From the NCBI RefSeq assembly GCF_003688915.1, contig NZ_REFU01000004.1:62001-126000 (forward strand): a DNA stretch of 64,000 nt, written 5' to 3'. Numbering within the stretch: position 1 is the stretch's first letter; each line of letters opens with the position of its first letter. The position numbers were made by a program, and so were the translations under genes. Source of the DNA: Rhodococcus sp. SBT000017 (GTDB lineage Bacteria; Actinomycetota; Actinomycetes; Mycobacteriales; Mycobacteriaceae). The notes below the pieces were generated by a model, which saw only the letters and a program-made list of their open reading frames with translations, did no database searches and had not been told where the DNA came from. Positions 26,063-35,200 of the stretch are shown here, piece by piece.

Positions 26063-27088
26063 TCATCCCCCTGCCGGTCCAACCGTCGGATCGACTCCGG
26101 TGCGCACCAACGAATCCAGGTCGATTCGCCGTCGACCGGACGGGAGCGGTTCACCGCGGCCGAATGCCCTCACAGCGGCGGTCACAGCGGCACCACCGAG
26201 CGCGACGTCTCCGCCGAGCTGCGGCCAGGTCGAGAGCGTGCGCCCGATTTCCGGCACCGACGCAATCATTCTCGGGGTCAGTTTGGTCGGCTCGAGCAAC
26301 GTCGCTGCGATCGTGCTCTTCTGCTCGACGGTCATGTCGGCCACATCCGCGGTTTCCATCTCGCCGAGCAGTCCGTGGAACACCGGTCTGTCGGGTTCGA
26401 GATCGAAGCGTTCGACATCGAGGACGCCGCCATCGCTGGTCTCCATCACCACGGGGATGCCTCGGGCGCGGGCGTGTTGGCGGACCAGCAGCTTGGTGTC
26501 GATCGAGTCGCATTCCTCCACCACGAGATCGAGCCCGTCCAGAAAGCCATCGAGCGTCGCAGCATTCACACCGTCCGGGAACACCTGCACCCTCAGGTAC
26601 GGGTCGAGCTCGGCGATCCGTCGGGCCGCGACGACCGCCTTGTTCACGCCCAAGTCGAACACCGAGGACGGGACTCGGTTGAGGTTCGAGAGATCGAGCT
26701 CGTCGAAGTCGGCCAGACGCAACTCGCCGCACAGTCCTTCCAGCGCAAGGGTGTGAGCGACGGCGTGGCCGACGCTCAACCCGACCACTCCCACCCGTAG
26801 GTCTCTGAAGCGAGCTTGTTCCTCGGAGGTGATCTTGTTTCTGTTGCGGTCCAGCCGTAGCTGATCGAAGCCGCGTGGACCGAGGACGCGAACCACTGTG
26901 CGCCGCCACGGGTAATGCACCCACCGCATCTCCTCGGAATCACCGGCCGTCGTTGGAAGCAACCGACGAAGCGAGGCCAGCTGTTCGTCTGTCGTGTCGA
27001 CGACATCGACGTGGGGATCATCGAGCAGAGCACGGACAACCGAGTCCTGTTCACGCTCGGAGGGGTCGAACACGCTGTGCTCTGACAT
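26063..27088 (-). CDS. ThiF/MoeB/HesA-family adenylyltransferase-like protein
   Basis: 341 residues from ATG 27088, with GCGGAG upstream. An N-terminal 90-residue region (ending WRRTVVRVLGPRGFDQLRLD-RNRNK) precedes a ThiF-type Rossmann core: VGVVGLSVGHAVAHTLALEG, then LADFDELDLSNLNRV, which supplies the ATP-binding Asp and Arg. There are no zinc CxxC pairs and no obvious thiol-forming cysteine. The layout resembles the N-terminal half of mycobacterial Rv1355c, which carries a nitroreductase half that is absent here. The target could be a small protein or metabolite; unknown. Confidence 0.65.
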   Translation of the reverse strand: MSEHSVFDPSEREQDSVVRALLDDPHVDVVDTTDEQLASLRRLLPTTAGDSEEMRWVHYPWRRTVVRVLGPRGFDQLRLDRNRNKITSEEQARFRDLRVGVVGLSVGHAVAHTLALEGLCGELRLADFDELDLSNLNRVPSSVFDLGVNKAVVAARRIAELDPYLRVQVFPDGVNAATLDGFLDGLDLVVEECDSIDTKLLVRQHARARGIPVVMETSDGGVLDVERFDLEPDRPVFHGLLGEMETADVADMTVEQKSTIAATLLEPTKLTPRMIASVPEIGRTLSTWPQLGGDVALGGAAVTAAVRAFGRGEPLPSGRRRIDLDSLVRTGVDPTVGPAGG

Positions 27089-27419
27089 TGCTGATGCTCC
27101 GCATCTTTCGGGTGACTGTCGACGACAAAGCAACGCCGATCATGTCCGACGGCCGGGAGGGATATCAGACTGCTTCACGTTACTGAAGACTAGTCGACAC
27201 GCCTCGCGGGACGGAGGGCAAGTTGACACAGTTGCGCTGCCATGGAACCGCGCTGGCTCTCTCGATGACCACCGGTGAAACAGTGCCGCTCCAGGCTTGC
27301 GCCTGGTGTTGCCTGGCCTCCTCGTGATCGGCCCGTCGGGGATCGTCAACGTGGTGCGGGTGTCGAGGCGGTCGGGCCCGACGGCTCGGCGGGGCGCGAT
27401 CGTCTCGTGCGTTGGCGGA
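27089..27419. other. No gene seen
   Basis: About 330 bases between the start of the ThiF-like gene and the convergent end of the monooxygenase-like gene. It presumably holds the ThiF promoter; no clear hairpin or ORF is supported. Confidence 0.35.
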
Positions 27420-27731
27420 CTACGGGAGCTTGGACGCGAGGACGTCGGCCGCCAGGATCTCGGGTGCTGCGCCGAGGAGGTGCTGGTTGGCCATCAGGGC
27501 TGCGACGATGGCGCCGTTGGCGTGGGCGTCGCGAGCGGCCTCGTCGGGGAATGCATCGAAGATCCAGAAGGTGTCGGCGTGGGTCCTAGCCGCGAACCAG
27601 ACAATCGTTCCTACTTCTTCGTTGGCGAGTGCGACAGCGCCGGCGAGCAGATCGGCGAGCGCGTCGTGCTGTCCATCGGCCGCGACGATCTTGGCGACGA
27701 AGGCATACGGAAGTGATGCGGGTGTGGACAT
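27420..27731 (-). CDS. Antibiotic biosynthesis monooxygenase (ABM)-domain protein
   Basis: 103 residues: YAFVAKIVAADGQHDALADLL, then EEVGTIVWFAARTHADTFWI and a short HxxG-lacking tail. This is the dimeric ferredoxin-like alpha/beta fold of ABM/YgiN quinol monooxygenases, and the length is right for one domain. ATG 27731 has GGAGAA nine bases upstream. It is divergent from the AraC-type regulator gene at 27839, which probably controls it from the 107-base shared promoter region. Confidence 0.8.
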   Translation of the reverse strand: MSTPASLPYAFVAKIVAADGQHDALADLLAGAVALANEEVGTIVWFAARTHADTFWIFDAFPDEAARDAHANGAIVAALMANQHLLGAAPEILAADVLASKLP

Positions 27732-27838
27732 GAGGGGTTCTCCTTGAAGTCGGGGTTCTTCGTGGGGCGAGTTCAGCGTACGACGAGCGAGGGCCGGTGG
27801 GGAGTGGCGTATACGACAGTATTGCTATTGTTCGCGCC

Positions 27839-28780
27839 ATGCGTATCGGACTGATCGCGATCGACGGCTGCTTCGGTTCGGCTGTCGCGTCGGTCATCGA
27901 CATCGTGCGGGTGGCCGACGGAGCCCGCGGCGATGTCGACCCGCGGATCGACCCGATCGAACTCGCCATCCTCGGACCGAAACGGCGAGTGACCACGACG
28001 GCATCGATGACCCTGTCGGTAGACCACCCGCTGTCGGAGTCCGGAGAGTTCGACGTGGTCGTCGTCCCTGCGCTTGGAACCCTCACGGCCGCCGCTACCA
28101 ACGACGCCCTCCAGAGCCGAGATGCACGTTCGGTCATCGCCTCACTCGGGCGCCTCGACGACGCGACCACCCGGATCGCCGCGGCGTGCACCGGCGTGTT
28201 CGCCGTCGCCGAGACTGGACGGATGCATCATCGGCGGGCGACGACCAGCTGGTTCCTGGGGCCGGAGTTCCTGAAGCGCTATCCGACCGTCGCCCTCGAT
28301 CTCGACACCATGGTCGTGGTCGACGGGAACCTCGTCACCGCCGGCGCCGCGTTCGCCCACATCGACCTCGCGCTCTCACTCGTGCGATCGATCAGCCCCG
28401 ACCTGGCCCAACATGTCGCCAAGCTCCTCATCATCGACGAGCGTCCGTCGCAGGCGGCCTTCGTCGCCTACGAACATCTCCGGCACGAGGACCCGATCGT
28501 CGTCGAGTTCGAACGCTTCGTGCGCGCCCGCCTGGACGAACCGTTCAACGTCGCCTTCGTCGCGCAGTCGCTCGGCATCAGCCGGCGCACCCTCGAACGA
28601 CGAGTCCGTGCGGCGCTCAACCTCACTCCGCTCGGCTTCGTCCAACGGCTTCGCATCGAACGAGCGCGGCACCTCTCAGCAACCACGGACCTCACCTCCG
28701 CCGAGATCGCGCTACGGGTCGGCTACGCGAACGCCGAGACTCTGCGCTCCCTCCTGCGCAGGGAGCGACGCCGTTCCTGA
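27839..28780 (+). CDS. GlxA-family AraC-type transcriptional regulator
   Basis: 313 residues. An N-terminal DJ-1/PfpI-like amidotransferase domain (VVVPALGTL; AAACTGVFAVAETG, with Cys in the nucleophile-elbow position) is joined to a C-terminal pair of AraC helix-turn-helices (NVAFVAQSLGISRRTLERRV; TSAEIALRVGYANAETLRSL). ATG 27839 is the natural start of the DJ-1 domain (MRIGLIAIDGCFGSA). It faces away from the monooxygenase-like gene, its likely target. In GlxA-type proteins the first domain binds a small ligand rather than hydrolysing a peptide. Confidence 0.85.
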   Translation: MRIGLIAIDGCFGSAVASVIDIVRVADGARGDVDPRIDPIELAILGPKRRVTTTASMTLSVDHPLSESGEFDVVVVPALGTLTAAATNDALQSRDARSVIASLGRLDDATTRIAAACTGVFAVAETGRMHHRRATTSWFLGPEFLKRYPTVALDLDTMVVVDGNLVTAGAAFAHIDLALSLVRSISPDLAQHVAKLLIIDERPSQAAFVAYEHLRHEDPIVVEFERFVRARLDEPFNVAFVAQSLGISRRTLERRVRAALNLTPLGFVQRLRIERARHLSATTDLTSAEIALRVGYANAETLRSLLRRERRRS

Positions 28781-29273
28781 CCTATCGCCATGCCTGTAGC
28801 CGGTGTCCTAGCGCTCGGTTGGAACCACCTCTCAGCACGTCGCGTCGACGCTCCTGCGTCGCCCCTGGACGACCCACTCGACACGCCCGCAGCACAGGCC
28901 ATGTGACGTGCCCCGGCTTCCCGGGCGGTCGGGGTTGGGTGGCTGTGATGTCGCTGCGTTCTCGTCGAGGGGGTCAGCAGACCCGATCAGGGTCGATTGG
29001 GATGAGCCGCGAAGGCGGTCAGGTCAGGGCGGCCGAAGCCGGCCGGCGGGGTAGCGTCGGACACGTCGAGGTCTTTCGGATGGATGGCGTAGGAACCTCC
29101 ATCGTCGGGAGACCTCGACGTCTATCTGCGGACCGACGCGCCCGGCCGACCTACACCCTCATCTGGGAAGAGCCGGCAAAGTCCGTAAGCAGACAACGCC
29201 CTGCGTGCCTCGACACAGGCAACGACAGTTTCTGTGCACGTGCAGTACGGGGATCGAGAACATGGGGTGAAAG
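28781..29273. other. No gene seen
   Basis: Nearly 500 bases with only poor open frames on both strands. No repeats or hairpins are evident. Confidence 0.4.
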
Positions 29274-30543
29274 TTGGGCGTCGACGGTGACTTCGATGAG
29301 CGTTTCGGCTCACTGAGCTCAGTTTTTCAGCCGATCGTCGACTCGAGGACCGGGCTGGTGGTTGCCCACGAGGCACTGACCAGGTGGCCGGCCTTCCCCG
29401 ACACGTCGCCGGAACAGATCTTCGACATCGCCCGCACGATGGGAATGGCCGAGGAGTTGGACCGTAGATGCATAGCCTCAGCAGTTGCTGCAGCGGCACA
29501 GTTCACCCCCGCCGACCACCCGCCGCGCACGTTGTTCGTCAACATAGAAGCCGACGCAATGTCCTCCGAGAACTCGTCGACTTCGGCCCGCCGCCTCAGC
29601 GAACTGTTGCGATCAGGCGGCTCGCAGATTCGGCCCGTCGCGGAATTCGCTGAACGCTCCCTGCTCACCGACCCGGCGCGATTGCTCCGGTCCGCTGACC
29701 GACTCCGGCGCGACGGCATCATCATCGCTCTCGACGACGTCGGTGCCGACCCCGATTCGATGGTGGTACTGCCCCTTCTCGCACCCGAGGTGATCAAACT
29801 CGACAGATCGCTGCTCGACGACGACCTCCCCGGCGACAAGCTCGCCACCTTGCTTGCCGTCCTTGCCTACGCGAGCCGGTTCGATGTCGCCCTGATCGCC
29901 GAAGGAATCGAAACCGAGAGACAGAAGGACAAGGCGATCGCGTGGGGTGCCGCGTACGGACAAGGATTTCACCTCGGGCGGCCCGCCCCCTCGATGCATC
30001 CCCGACGTCGTCCTTTCCTATGCTGCCACGCCCTCCTGCGACGAGACCGTTGACAGAGATACTCGACGATCGCGCCACCGACACGACGTCGATCTCGCTG
30101 CTCACGTTCATCTCCGATCACCTGCTCGACTTCGCAATGACCACCACCGAAACTCTGACGATCGTGATCGCATTCCGAGAACCCGACTTGTGCACCGCCG
30201 ACATGGCGCGAACGCTGCAGCATCTGGCACGCAAGCACCCGTATGTGAAGGCACTCGGCGCACCTCGTGCACTGTTCACCGCCACCGACGGGGTACGTCA
30301 CGCTGACCTGGTTCAACCTTCGAAAGAATCGGTGCCATCGCCGTTATCGGCCAACGGTTCTACTGCGCCCTGGTCGCTCGCCCCCTCGACCCCGACGCTC
30401 CAGCGTCGTCGTCGAATCAATGGAGCTACTTCTTCACCGTCGATTCAGCCCAGGTCTGCACTGCTGCACACAGGCTGATCGTGGACAGTACGAGTCCCAC
30501 CGAACCTGCATCCGAACCGCATAAGTCCAGCGGGCTGGGCTGA
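29274..30543 (+). pseudogene. EAL-DICT gene broken by two frameshifts
   Basis: From GTG 29274 an EAL phosphodiesterase-like domain reads FQPIVDSRTGLVVAHEALTR, VNIEADAM, ALDDVGADPDS, EVIKLDRSLL, then VALIAEGIETERQ and YGQGFHLGRPAP. Near 29990-30000 the frame is lost. The next frame continues FPMLPRPPA and SLLTFISDHLLDFAMTTTET, the start of a DICT sensor domain. Near 30300-30325 it shifts again, to RIGAIAVIGQRFYCALVARP and HRLIV, ending at 30543. Together the pieces make one normal EAL-DICT protein. The EAL core lacks a clean 'E-A-L' metal set (EALTR is present, the DDFG loop is DDVG), so enzymatic activity is doubtful. Confidence 0.65.
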
Positions 30544-30899
30544 GACTCGAAGTTCAACCGTGCTCAACGCCGATGTCTCGGCGAGACATGCACTCAACTG
30601 GTAGTACTCGGGCCGACGTCCGTAACACCCTCACAACCGGCGCTGCACAAGTCGAGAACGGTGTATTTCGAGCTCGTGGCGATCGGTCCGTTCGCGGGTG
30701 GGAGGGTCGAGCATCTGCCGGAGCGTTCGATCGTCGACCGGACACTGCACCGCGCCGACCCGGCAGCCCGCAGATCGGCGTGCCGTCGGTGACTTGTCGT
30801 CGATGTGGCAGGTTGACCGCATGACGTGAAACGGCGCGCGTGGCGGCGGGGTCTCGGTGCGTGGATGTCTACCCACGCACCGAGGTGCATGCCGGTCGA
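30544..30899. other. Intergenic region between two convergent genes
   Basis: About 355 bases without a supported gene. The only clear element is the hairpin at 30853-30884. Confidence 0.4.
30853..30884 (-). terminator. Hairpin after the channel-like gene
   Basis: CTCGGTGCGTGG and its exact complement form a 12-bp stem with an 8-base loop, 16 bases beyond the stop of the minus-strand gene. Confidence 0.6.
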
Positions 30900-31631
30900 T
30901 CAGTAGCGGTGCTGTGCTTCGTTCTTGGCGTGCTGGGCCTGCTGCTTTACAGAGGGCGCGTTGGCGGCCTGTTCCTTGATCCGGGGCATTTCGTCCTCGG
31001 CCTTGGTCAAGTAGCCCTCCCAGCGCTTGGCCATCGGCTGGACGAGTCCGCCGCCGACACCGACGACGAGAATCCCGCCGAGTGTGGCCAGGACGGCGAT
31101 CAGGATCGGCGTGGTGACCGTGGTGGCGACACCGATCTGGTTGAGAGCTGCGATGACACCGAAACCGAGGATGAACACCGACGCGATGTTGGCGAGGGTC
31201 TTGCCGTAGGACAGTCCGCCGAGGGAGTTCGAGATCAGCTCACGTACTGCGGCTGCGATGGCCGAGGCAACCACGATGATGATGATGGCCACGATCAGGC
31301 GCGGGAGGAACGCGATGATCTGGCTCAGGAGCACGCTGATCGGATTAGCGGGGAACACCCCGAATGCCAACTGCAACACAAACAGCACCAAGGCGTAGTA
31401 GATGATCTTCGAGACGACGTCACTGGCATCGTATTTGCTGTTCTCGAGTGCTTTCTTCACTCCGCCGCGTTCGACCGCACGGTCGAATCCGACGCGTTCG
31501 AGGATGGCCGAGAGAGCTTTTCCGATGGCCTTGGCGAGGACGATTCCGATCACCAGGATCACCAGGAACAGCAGCAGTTTGGGCACGAACTCTGCGATGG
31601 TCGACAGAGCGTTGTTGAGTGCTTCGGACAT
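30900..31631 (-). CDS. Small-conductance mechanosensitive-channel-like membrane protein
   Basis: 243 residues with four to five hydrophobic segments: LLLFLVILVIGIVLAKAIGK, IIYYALVLFVLQLAFGVFP, LPRLIVAIIIIVVASAIAAA, IASVFILGFGVIAALNQIG and ILIAVLATLGGILVVGVGGG. The arrangement matches the 'conserved TM helix' repeat proteins annotated as mechanosensitive ion channel family, which lack the MscS beta domain. The C-terminus is charged and cytoplasmic (PRIKEQAANAPSVKQQAQHAK). ATG 31631 has GGAAAC upstream. An osmotic or envelope role fits the nearby stress cluster. Confidence 0.75.
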   Translation of the reverse strand: MSEALNNALSTIAEFVPKLLLFLVILVIGIVLAKAIGKALSAILERVGFDRAVERGGVKKALENSKYDASDVVSKIIYYALVLFVLQLAFGVFPANPISVLLSQIIAFLPRLIVAIIIIVVASAIAAAVRELISNSLGGLSYGKTLANIASVFILGFGVIAALNQIGVATTVTTPILIAVLATLGGILVVGVGGGLVQPMAKRWEGYLTKAEDEMPRIKEQAANAPSVKQQAQHAKNEAQHRY

Positions 31632-32178
31632 AGTTTCCAGTACTTTCTGATCGTGTGAACGGTGACGAACCGCAAGGGGTCACGCGTCGAGCCTGCGTAA
31701 CCGCAGAACCGAGGATGAACTCGGACGCGACACGTGCAGGTGATGACTTTGCGACTTGTCACCGAAGGGCGGTGTGCGCTGGGCGGTCGGTGCGCGCCGC
31801 ACACAGGCGAAGCGGCCCCCAGTGGGGAGTATGCTTCGCGGTCGACCCCGGGCACCCCCGAATCTGGAGGTGCGCGACGCCATCGCGTTCGAAGCCGACC
31901 TGTTGTGTGACGACGAGAGCGACCCACACCGTACGCAATAGTGATACAGATCACATTATGTGGTCGCTTGCTGGGATGCGAGCGACGGCTGTAGCTCGAC
32001 GAGGTCGAGAGCATTGCAGGGTCGGGGTGTCGCCGCCGAAGACAATGCCGCAGCTCGTACCTGCCGATGAGCGGTTGGATACTGCTCTGGAGCCGACACC
32101 GGCGGACATGCCGGGGCATGGCACTGACACTGACACTGACATCGGGGTCGGGCGCGGCGGATCTCGGGTGCGAAGCAA
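31632..32178. other. Intergenic region with CRP/GlxR-type site
   Basis: About 550 bases with no supported gene. It contains GTGATACAGATCACA at 31941-31955 and a TGACACTGACACTGACA micro-repeat near 32122. Confidence 0.4.
31941..31955. promoter_or_regulatory. CRP/GlxR-type palindrome
   Basis: GTGATACAGATCACA fits the GTGA-N6-TCAC core of CRP-family sites (GlxR in corynebacteria). A near copy, GTGATATAGATCACA, lies at 34294-34308. Confidence 0.5.
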
Positions 32179-32988
32179 CTATCCCGGTGCAGTGGTGGTC
32201 AGTGTGTCGATGATGTCGTGGGCGATGTCGCGGAGTTTGCGGTGCGAAGTCTGCGATTGGGAACGCATGAGCGCGAACGCGGCGTCGGCATCGATGCGGT
32301 GCAATGCCATGAGCATGCCTTTGGCCTGTTCGATGGGCGCACGATGTTCGATTGCTTCGCGCAGAGCGATCGATACTTCGGATGCGGACTTGAAGCGTGC
32401 GTAGTCACCGATCGCGCGTGCGGTGGCGGTGGTGAGCACATCGAGGACGTCGGCGTCGAGTGCGTCGAATGCTGCGGGCGCGCGGCCGTAGAGGTTGAGC
32501 GCACCGAGAGTGATGTCCGCGGTACGCAGCGGCGCTGCGAGAAACGAGTGGATGCCTTCGCGCGCGGCGTCGGCGGCGAACCCCGGCCAGCGCTGCTCGC
32601 AGTGATCGACATCGACCAAGACGATCTCGCCGCTGCGGGCAGCGTGCAGGCAGGGCCCGTCACCTGCGGCGTATTGACGAGCATCGACCTCGAGGGTGCG
32701 ATCGTCGGTGTGGACTGCGGTGTAGATGCTGCCGCCGAGTTCGATGGTGACTCCGGCACTGTCCGCGCCGTCGATGGCGTCGGCGGCGACCTCGACGATG
32801 CGCTGCAGGAGCACGACCAGATCGTCTTCGTCGGATATCGATCCACCGAGCGCGATGAGCATCGCTCCGAGCTGCGCCGGGTCCAGGCCCTCTCTGGCGG
32901 CAGCCGTGGCGATATCGGAGGCGTCGTCGGTGGCACCGATCGGTGTGGCGGCCAGGATGGAAGCGCTGGTGGCATCGGTGTTGTCCAT
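32179..32988 (-). CDS. GAF-ANTAR regulator
   Basis: 269 residues. A GAF domain (about 45-190: VEVAADAIDGADSAGVTIEL; GDGPCLHAARSGE; SFLAAPLRTADITLGALNLY) precedes a C-terminal ANTAR domain (IALREAIEHRAPIEQAKGML; ADAAFALMRSQSQTSHRKLR). ANTAR proteins bind nascent RNA hairpins and block termination, and the GAF part senses a signal or partner. ATG 32988 starts MDNTDATSAS; an upstream ATG at 33066 is less likely. It is followed upstream on the same strand by an Asp23-like gene and the sigma factor gene, so it probably joins the stress circuit. Confidence 0.85.
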   Translation of the reverse strand: MDNTDATSASILAATPIGATDDASDIATAAAREGLDPAQLGAMLIALGGSISDEDDLVVLLQRIVEVAADAIDGADSAGVTIELGGSIYTAVHTDDRTLEVDARQYAAGDGPCLHAARSGEIVLVDVDHCEQRWPGFAADAAREGIHSFLAAPLRTADITLGALNLYGRAPAAFDALDADVLDVLTTATARAIGDYARFKSASEVSIALREAIEHRAPIEQAKGMLMALHRIDADAAFALMRSQSQTSHRKLRDIAHDIIDTLTTTAPG

Positions 32989-33102
32989 GGCCCCTGATGA
33001 AAGCACACGCGTGGAGGTGAAGCGACGCCAGATGGCACGGGAGTGATGGTCGGTCTGGAAGTACATCGTAGAAAGTGAAAATAGGCGGCGGCTGACCGCC
33101 GG

Positions 33103-33606
33103 TCACGACGTCAGCGGATTGCCGTCCACGATGTCGGTGACTGCGACATCGACCGCAGGACCGCCGCGGGTAGAGCTACTTCCGTCTCCGGAGCCGACCG
33201 GAGTTGTACCCATGATGTCGTCGACGACATCGAGTACGGTGCGGCGGATTCGGTCGGCGAGGATGTCGAGTTCGCTGCCGTATCGGGCGGTGAGTTCGAC
33301 CCTTATCGTGCGCAGGTGAGCATTGTCGGTGAGCACCTCTATGACACGCGGGACGCAGATCTCGTCGAGACGCACTGCACGTGCGATCGCGCCGCGAAGA
33401 ACGAGATCGCTGACCGCGAGTGTTCCGAGGGCCGAGGTGTCATCGCTGACCCCGGTCTCGCTCATGTCGATCGGCCAGCCTCCGCGCGGGGCGGCGCGAA
33501 CGGCGTCGACCACCGCGCCGGCGATTCGGTCCCACCCAGGTTCGGGTAGCTCTCGCAGGACGGTGCAGGCTCTTGTCCAGAATGCAGCGACAGGATCGTC
33601 GTTCAT
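33103..33606 (-). CDS. Asp23/Gls24-like protein downstream of the sigma factor
   Basis: 167 residues from ATG 33606, overlapping the sigma gene stop by four bases (33603-33606). The C-terminal half (LRTIRVELTARYGSELDILADRIRRTV, then VDVAVTDIVDG) has the strand-helix-strand pattern of Asp23/Gls24 proteins, as in the cluster at 34.4-37.5 kb. The N-terminal half (VAAFWTRACTVLRELPEPGW) is helical and unassigned. Translational coupling suggests a regulator or partner of the ECF sigma factor, possibly in an anti-sigma-like position, but no anti-sigma motif (HxxxCxxC) is present. Confidence 0.55.
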   Translation of the reverse strand: MNDDPVAAFWTRACTVLRELPEPGWDRIAGAVVDAVRAAPRGGWPIDMSETGVSDDTSALGTLAVSDLVLRGAIARAVRLDEICVPRVIEVLTDNAHLRTIRVELTARYGSELDILADRIRRTVLDVVDDIMGTTPVGSGDGSSSTRGGPAVDVAVTDIVDGNPLTS

Positions 33607-34184
33607 CGCCACCTCATCAGTCGTTGACTCAACATCGCGCGGGCGCGACGATGCTGGCCCCGCACAGCATCGGGACTCAATCCCAGAGCGGCTCCGATTT
33701 CCGGAAAAGTGTGCCCCTCGATTTCCCGTAACACCCATGATGCACGCTGACGCAGAGGAAGCTCGGCGAGTGCGGCTTCGAGTGCCTCGACGAACTGCGC
33801 GTTGGAGGCGAATTCGAACGGGTCGACCGCCCGGGGATCGGCGAGGGGCTGGAGCAGTTTGTCGTCGACAGGTTGGGCATGTTTGACGCGGGTGGAATCG
33901 ATCACCTTGCGCGAGCAGATGGCGAACAACCAGGTCCGCACCGCGGAGTCGCCTCGGAAGCTGGACAGTTGTCGCCATGCCGCGACGAACGTGTCCTGTA
34001 CGACCTCGTGGACCGCGCCCTCGTCGCGCAGCATGCGCCGCGCATATCGATGCAGCACAGGGCCGTGCCGCAGAACCAGGGTCTCGAACGCGGTGCGGTC
34101 GCCGGCCACCGCTGCGTCGACCAACACACGGTCACTGACCTTGGAGGAGAGAGATAGCGACGGCAGAGAAGAGCGTGGTGTCAT
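33603..34184 (-). CDS. ECF-type RNA polymerase sigma factor
   Basis: 193 residues. Sigma region 2: LVLRHGPVLHRYARRMLRDE, VVQDTFVAAWRQLSSFRGDS and RTWLFAICSRKVIDSTR. Region 4: LAELPLRQRASWVLREIEGH and FPEIGAALGLSPDAVRGQHR. ATG 34184 begins the conserved N-terminal region; the frame is open upstream to 34307 but contains no conserved sequence. The gene is divergent from the Asp23 cluster at 34392, and a CRP-type palindrome (34294-34308) lies in the shared promoter region. It probably directs transcription of that cluster. Confidence 0.9.
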   Translation of the reverse strand: MTPRSSLPSLSLSSKVSDRVLVDAAVAGDRTAFETLVLRHGPVLHRYARRMLRDEGAVHEVVQDTFVAAWRQLSSFRGDSAVRTWLFAICSRKVIDSTRVKHAQPVDDKLLQPLADPRAVDPFEFASNAQFVEALEAALAELPLRQRASWVLREIEGHTFPEIGAALGLSPDAVRGQHRRARAMLSQRLMRWR

Positions 34185-34293
34185 CGCGGCACTCCTGTCC
34201 CATCGACGCCGTCGTGGGTATGAGGCAAGTGCGGCGCGCCGAGGTCGGCTGGCCCGTCCACAGAGATCTACACCCGCGACCCCGACCTCAAAC

Positions 34294-34308
34294 GTGATAT
34301 AGATCACA
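34294..34308. promoter_or_regulatory. CRP/GlxR-type palindrome between sigma and Asp23 genes
   Basis: GTGATATAGATCACA, 110 bases upstream of the sigma gene and 84 bases upstream of the Asp23 gene. It differs from the site at 31941 in one base. Confidence 0.5.
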
Positions 34309-34391
34309 TCAAGGCGGTGTCCGGTCCGGCAGGTTCGATCCGTCCTCCCTGATGTACGCCCACTTGCCTCCCCTCGGAAGGACCATTTTCG

Positions 34392-34865
34392 ATGACCAGC
34401 ACCACGCCCACCGCACCCGCAGTCACCACGGACGAAGCAGGCTCATCGCGTAGTTCGGCTCTGGTGAGCAGTCAGGGCAAGACATCGATTGCCGACACGG
34501 TGGTGTCCAAGATCGCCGGGCTTGCCACCCGCGAGGTACACGGGGTCTACGACCTCGGCGGGGGCGCATCCCGCGTCGTCGGTGTCCTGCGTGACCGCAT
34601 TCCAGGTGCGTCGGTCAACCACTCGCAGGGTGTCTCGGTCGAGGTCGGAGAAAAGCAGGCCGCCGTCGACATCGACATCGTCGCCGAGTACGGAGTAGCC
34701 ATTGCCGACCTCGCCGCCGGTATTCGTCGTAACGTCATCGCAGCACTCGAGCGGATGACCGGCCTCGAGGTCACCGAAGTCAACATCGCTGTCCACGACG
34801 TACACCTCGACAACGAGTCGGATGACAAGGACAGTGACGAGTCCACGATCACCCGGGTGCAGTGA
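34392..34865 (+). CDS. Asp23/Gls24-family envelope stress protein
   Basis: 157 residues. Core: GKTSIADTVVSKIAGLATRE, then VHGVYDLGGG, VSVEVGEKQAAVDIDIVAEY and GVAIADLAAGIRRNVIAALE. This is a complete Asp23 domain of the type that coats the inner face of the membrane via the anchor AmaP in Firmicutes. A disordered serine/threonine-rich N-terminus and an acidic tail flank it. It is first in a run of seven closely spaced genes. The next gene's GTG overlaps its stop. Confidence 0.85.
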   Translation: MTSTTPTAPAVTTDEAGSSRSSALVSSQGKTSIADTVVSKIAGLATREVHGVYDLGGGASRVVGVLRDRIPGASVNHSQGVSVEVGEKQAAVDIDIVAEYGVAIADLAAGIRRNVIAALERMTGLEVTEVNIAVHDVHLDNESDDKDSDESTITRVQ

Positions 34866-35200
34866 CTTCGGCGAAGCAACCCGCGGGCGCTGACGAGGTC
34901 GACCTGCTCGCTGCAGCGGTGCGCGCGGTCCCTGGCGTCGCAGCCCTGCATCCCGGAATGTTCGGGGAGGTCGGAACCTACCTACCCGGTCGCCGAGTGC
35001 CGGGGATCCGCACCGTCGGTGATGTCACCGAAGTGCACGTGAGCATCGTCTTCGACGCCTCGGTCCGCGACACCGCCGTCCGTGTCCGCAGCGTCGTGTC
35101 CGCTCTGACCGGCGGCACGGTCGACGTCACGGTCGAGGACGTCGTACCGGGGTCGACAGCCGAACCCGTCGACAGCGGACCTGCACGCGAGCGGCCGTGA
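34862..35200 (+). CDS. Asp23-like protein, second copy
   Basis: 112 residues from GTG 34862 (four-base overlap with the previous gene). LLAAAVRAVPGVAALHPGMF, then VGTYLPGRRVPGIRTVGDVT and VHVSIVFDASVRDTAVRVRS show the Asp23 pattern without the acidic tail. It probably associates with the other Asp23 proteins at the membrane. The next gene overlaps its stop in the same way (35197-35200). Confidence 0.65.
   Translation: MTSAKQPAGADEVDLLAAAVRAVPGVAALHPGMFGEVGTYLPGRRVPGIRTVGDVTEVHVSIVFDASVRDTAVRVRSVVSALTGGTVDVTVEDVVPGSTAEPVDSGPARERP

Noticed and set aside
32122..32142. TGACAC micro-repeat as a CRISPR-like array
   Set aside because: Only three to four copies of a 6-base unit with no spacers; simple-sequence repeat.
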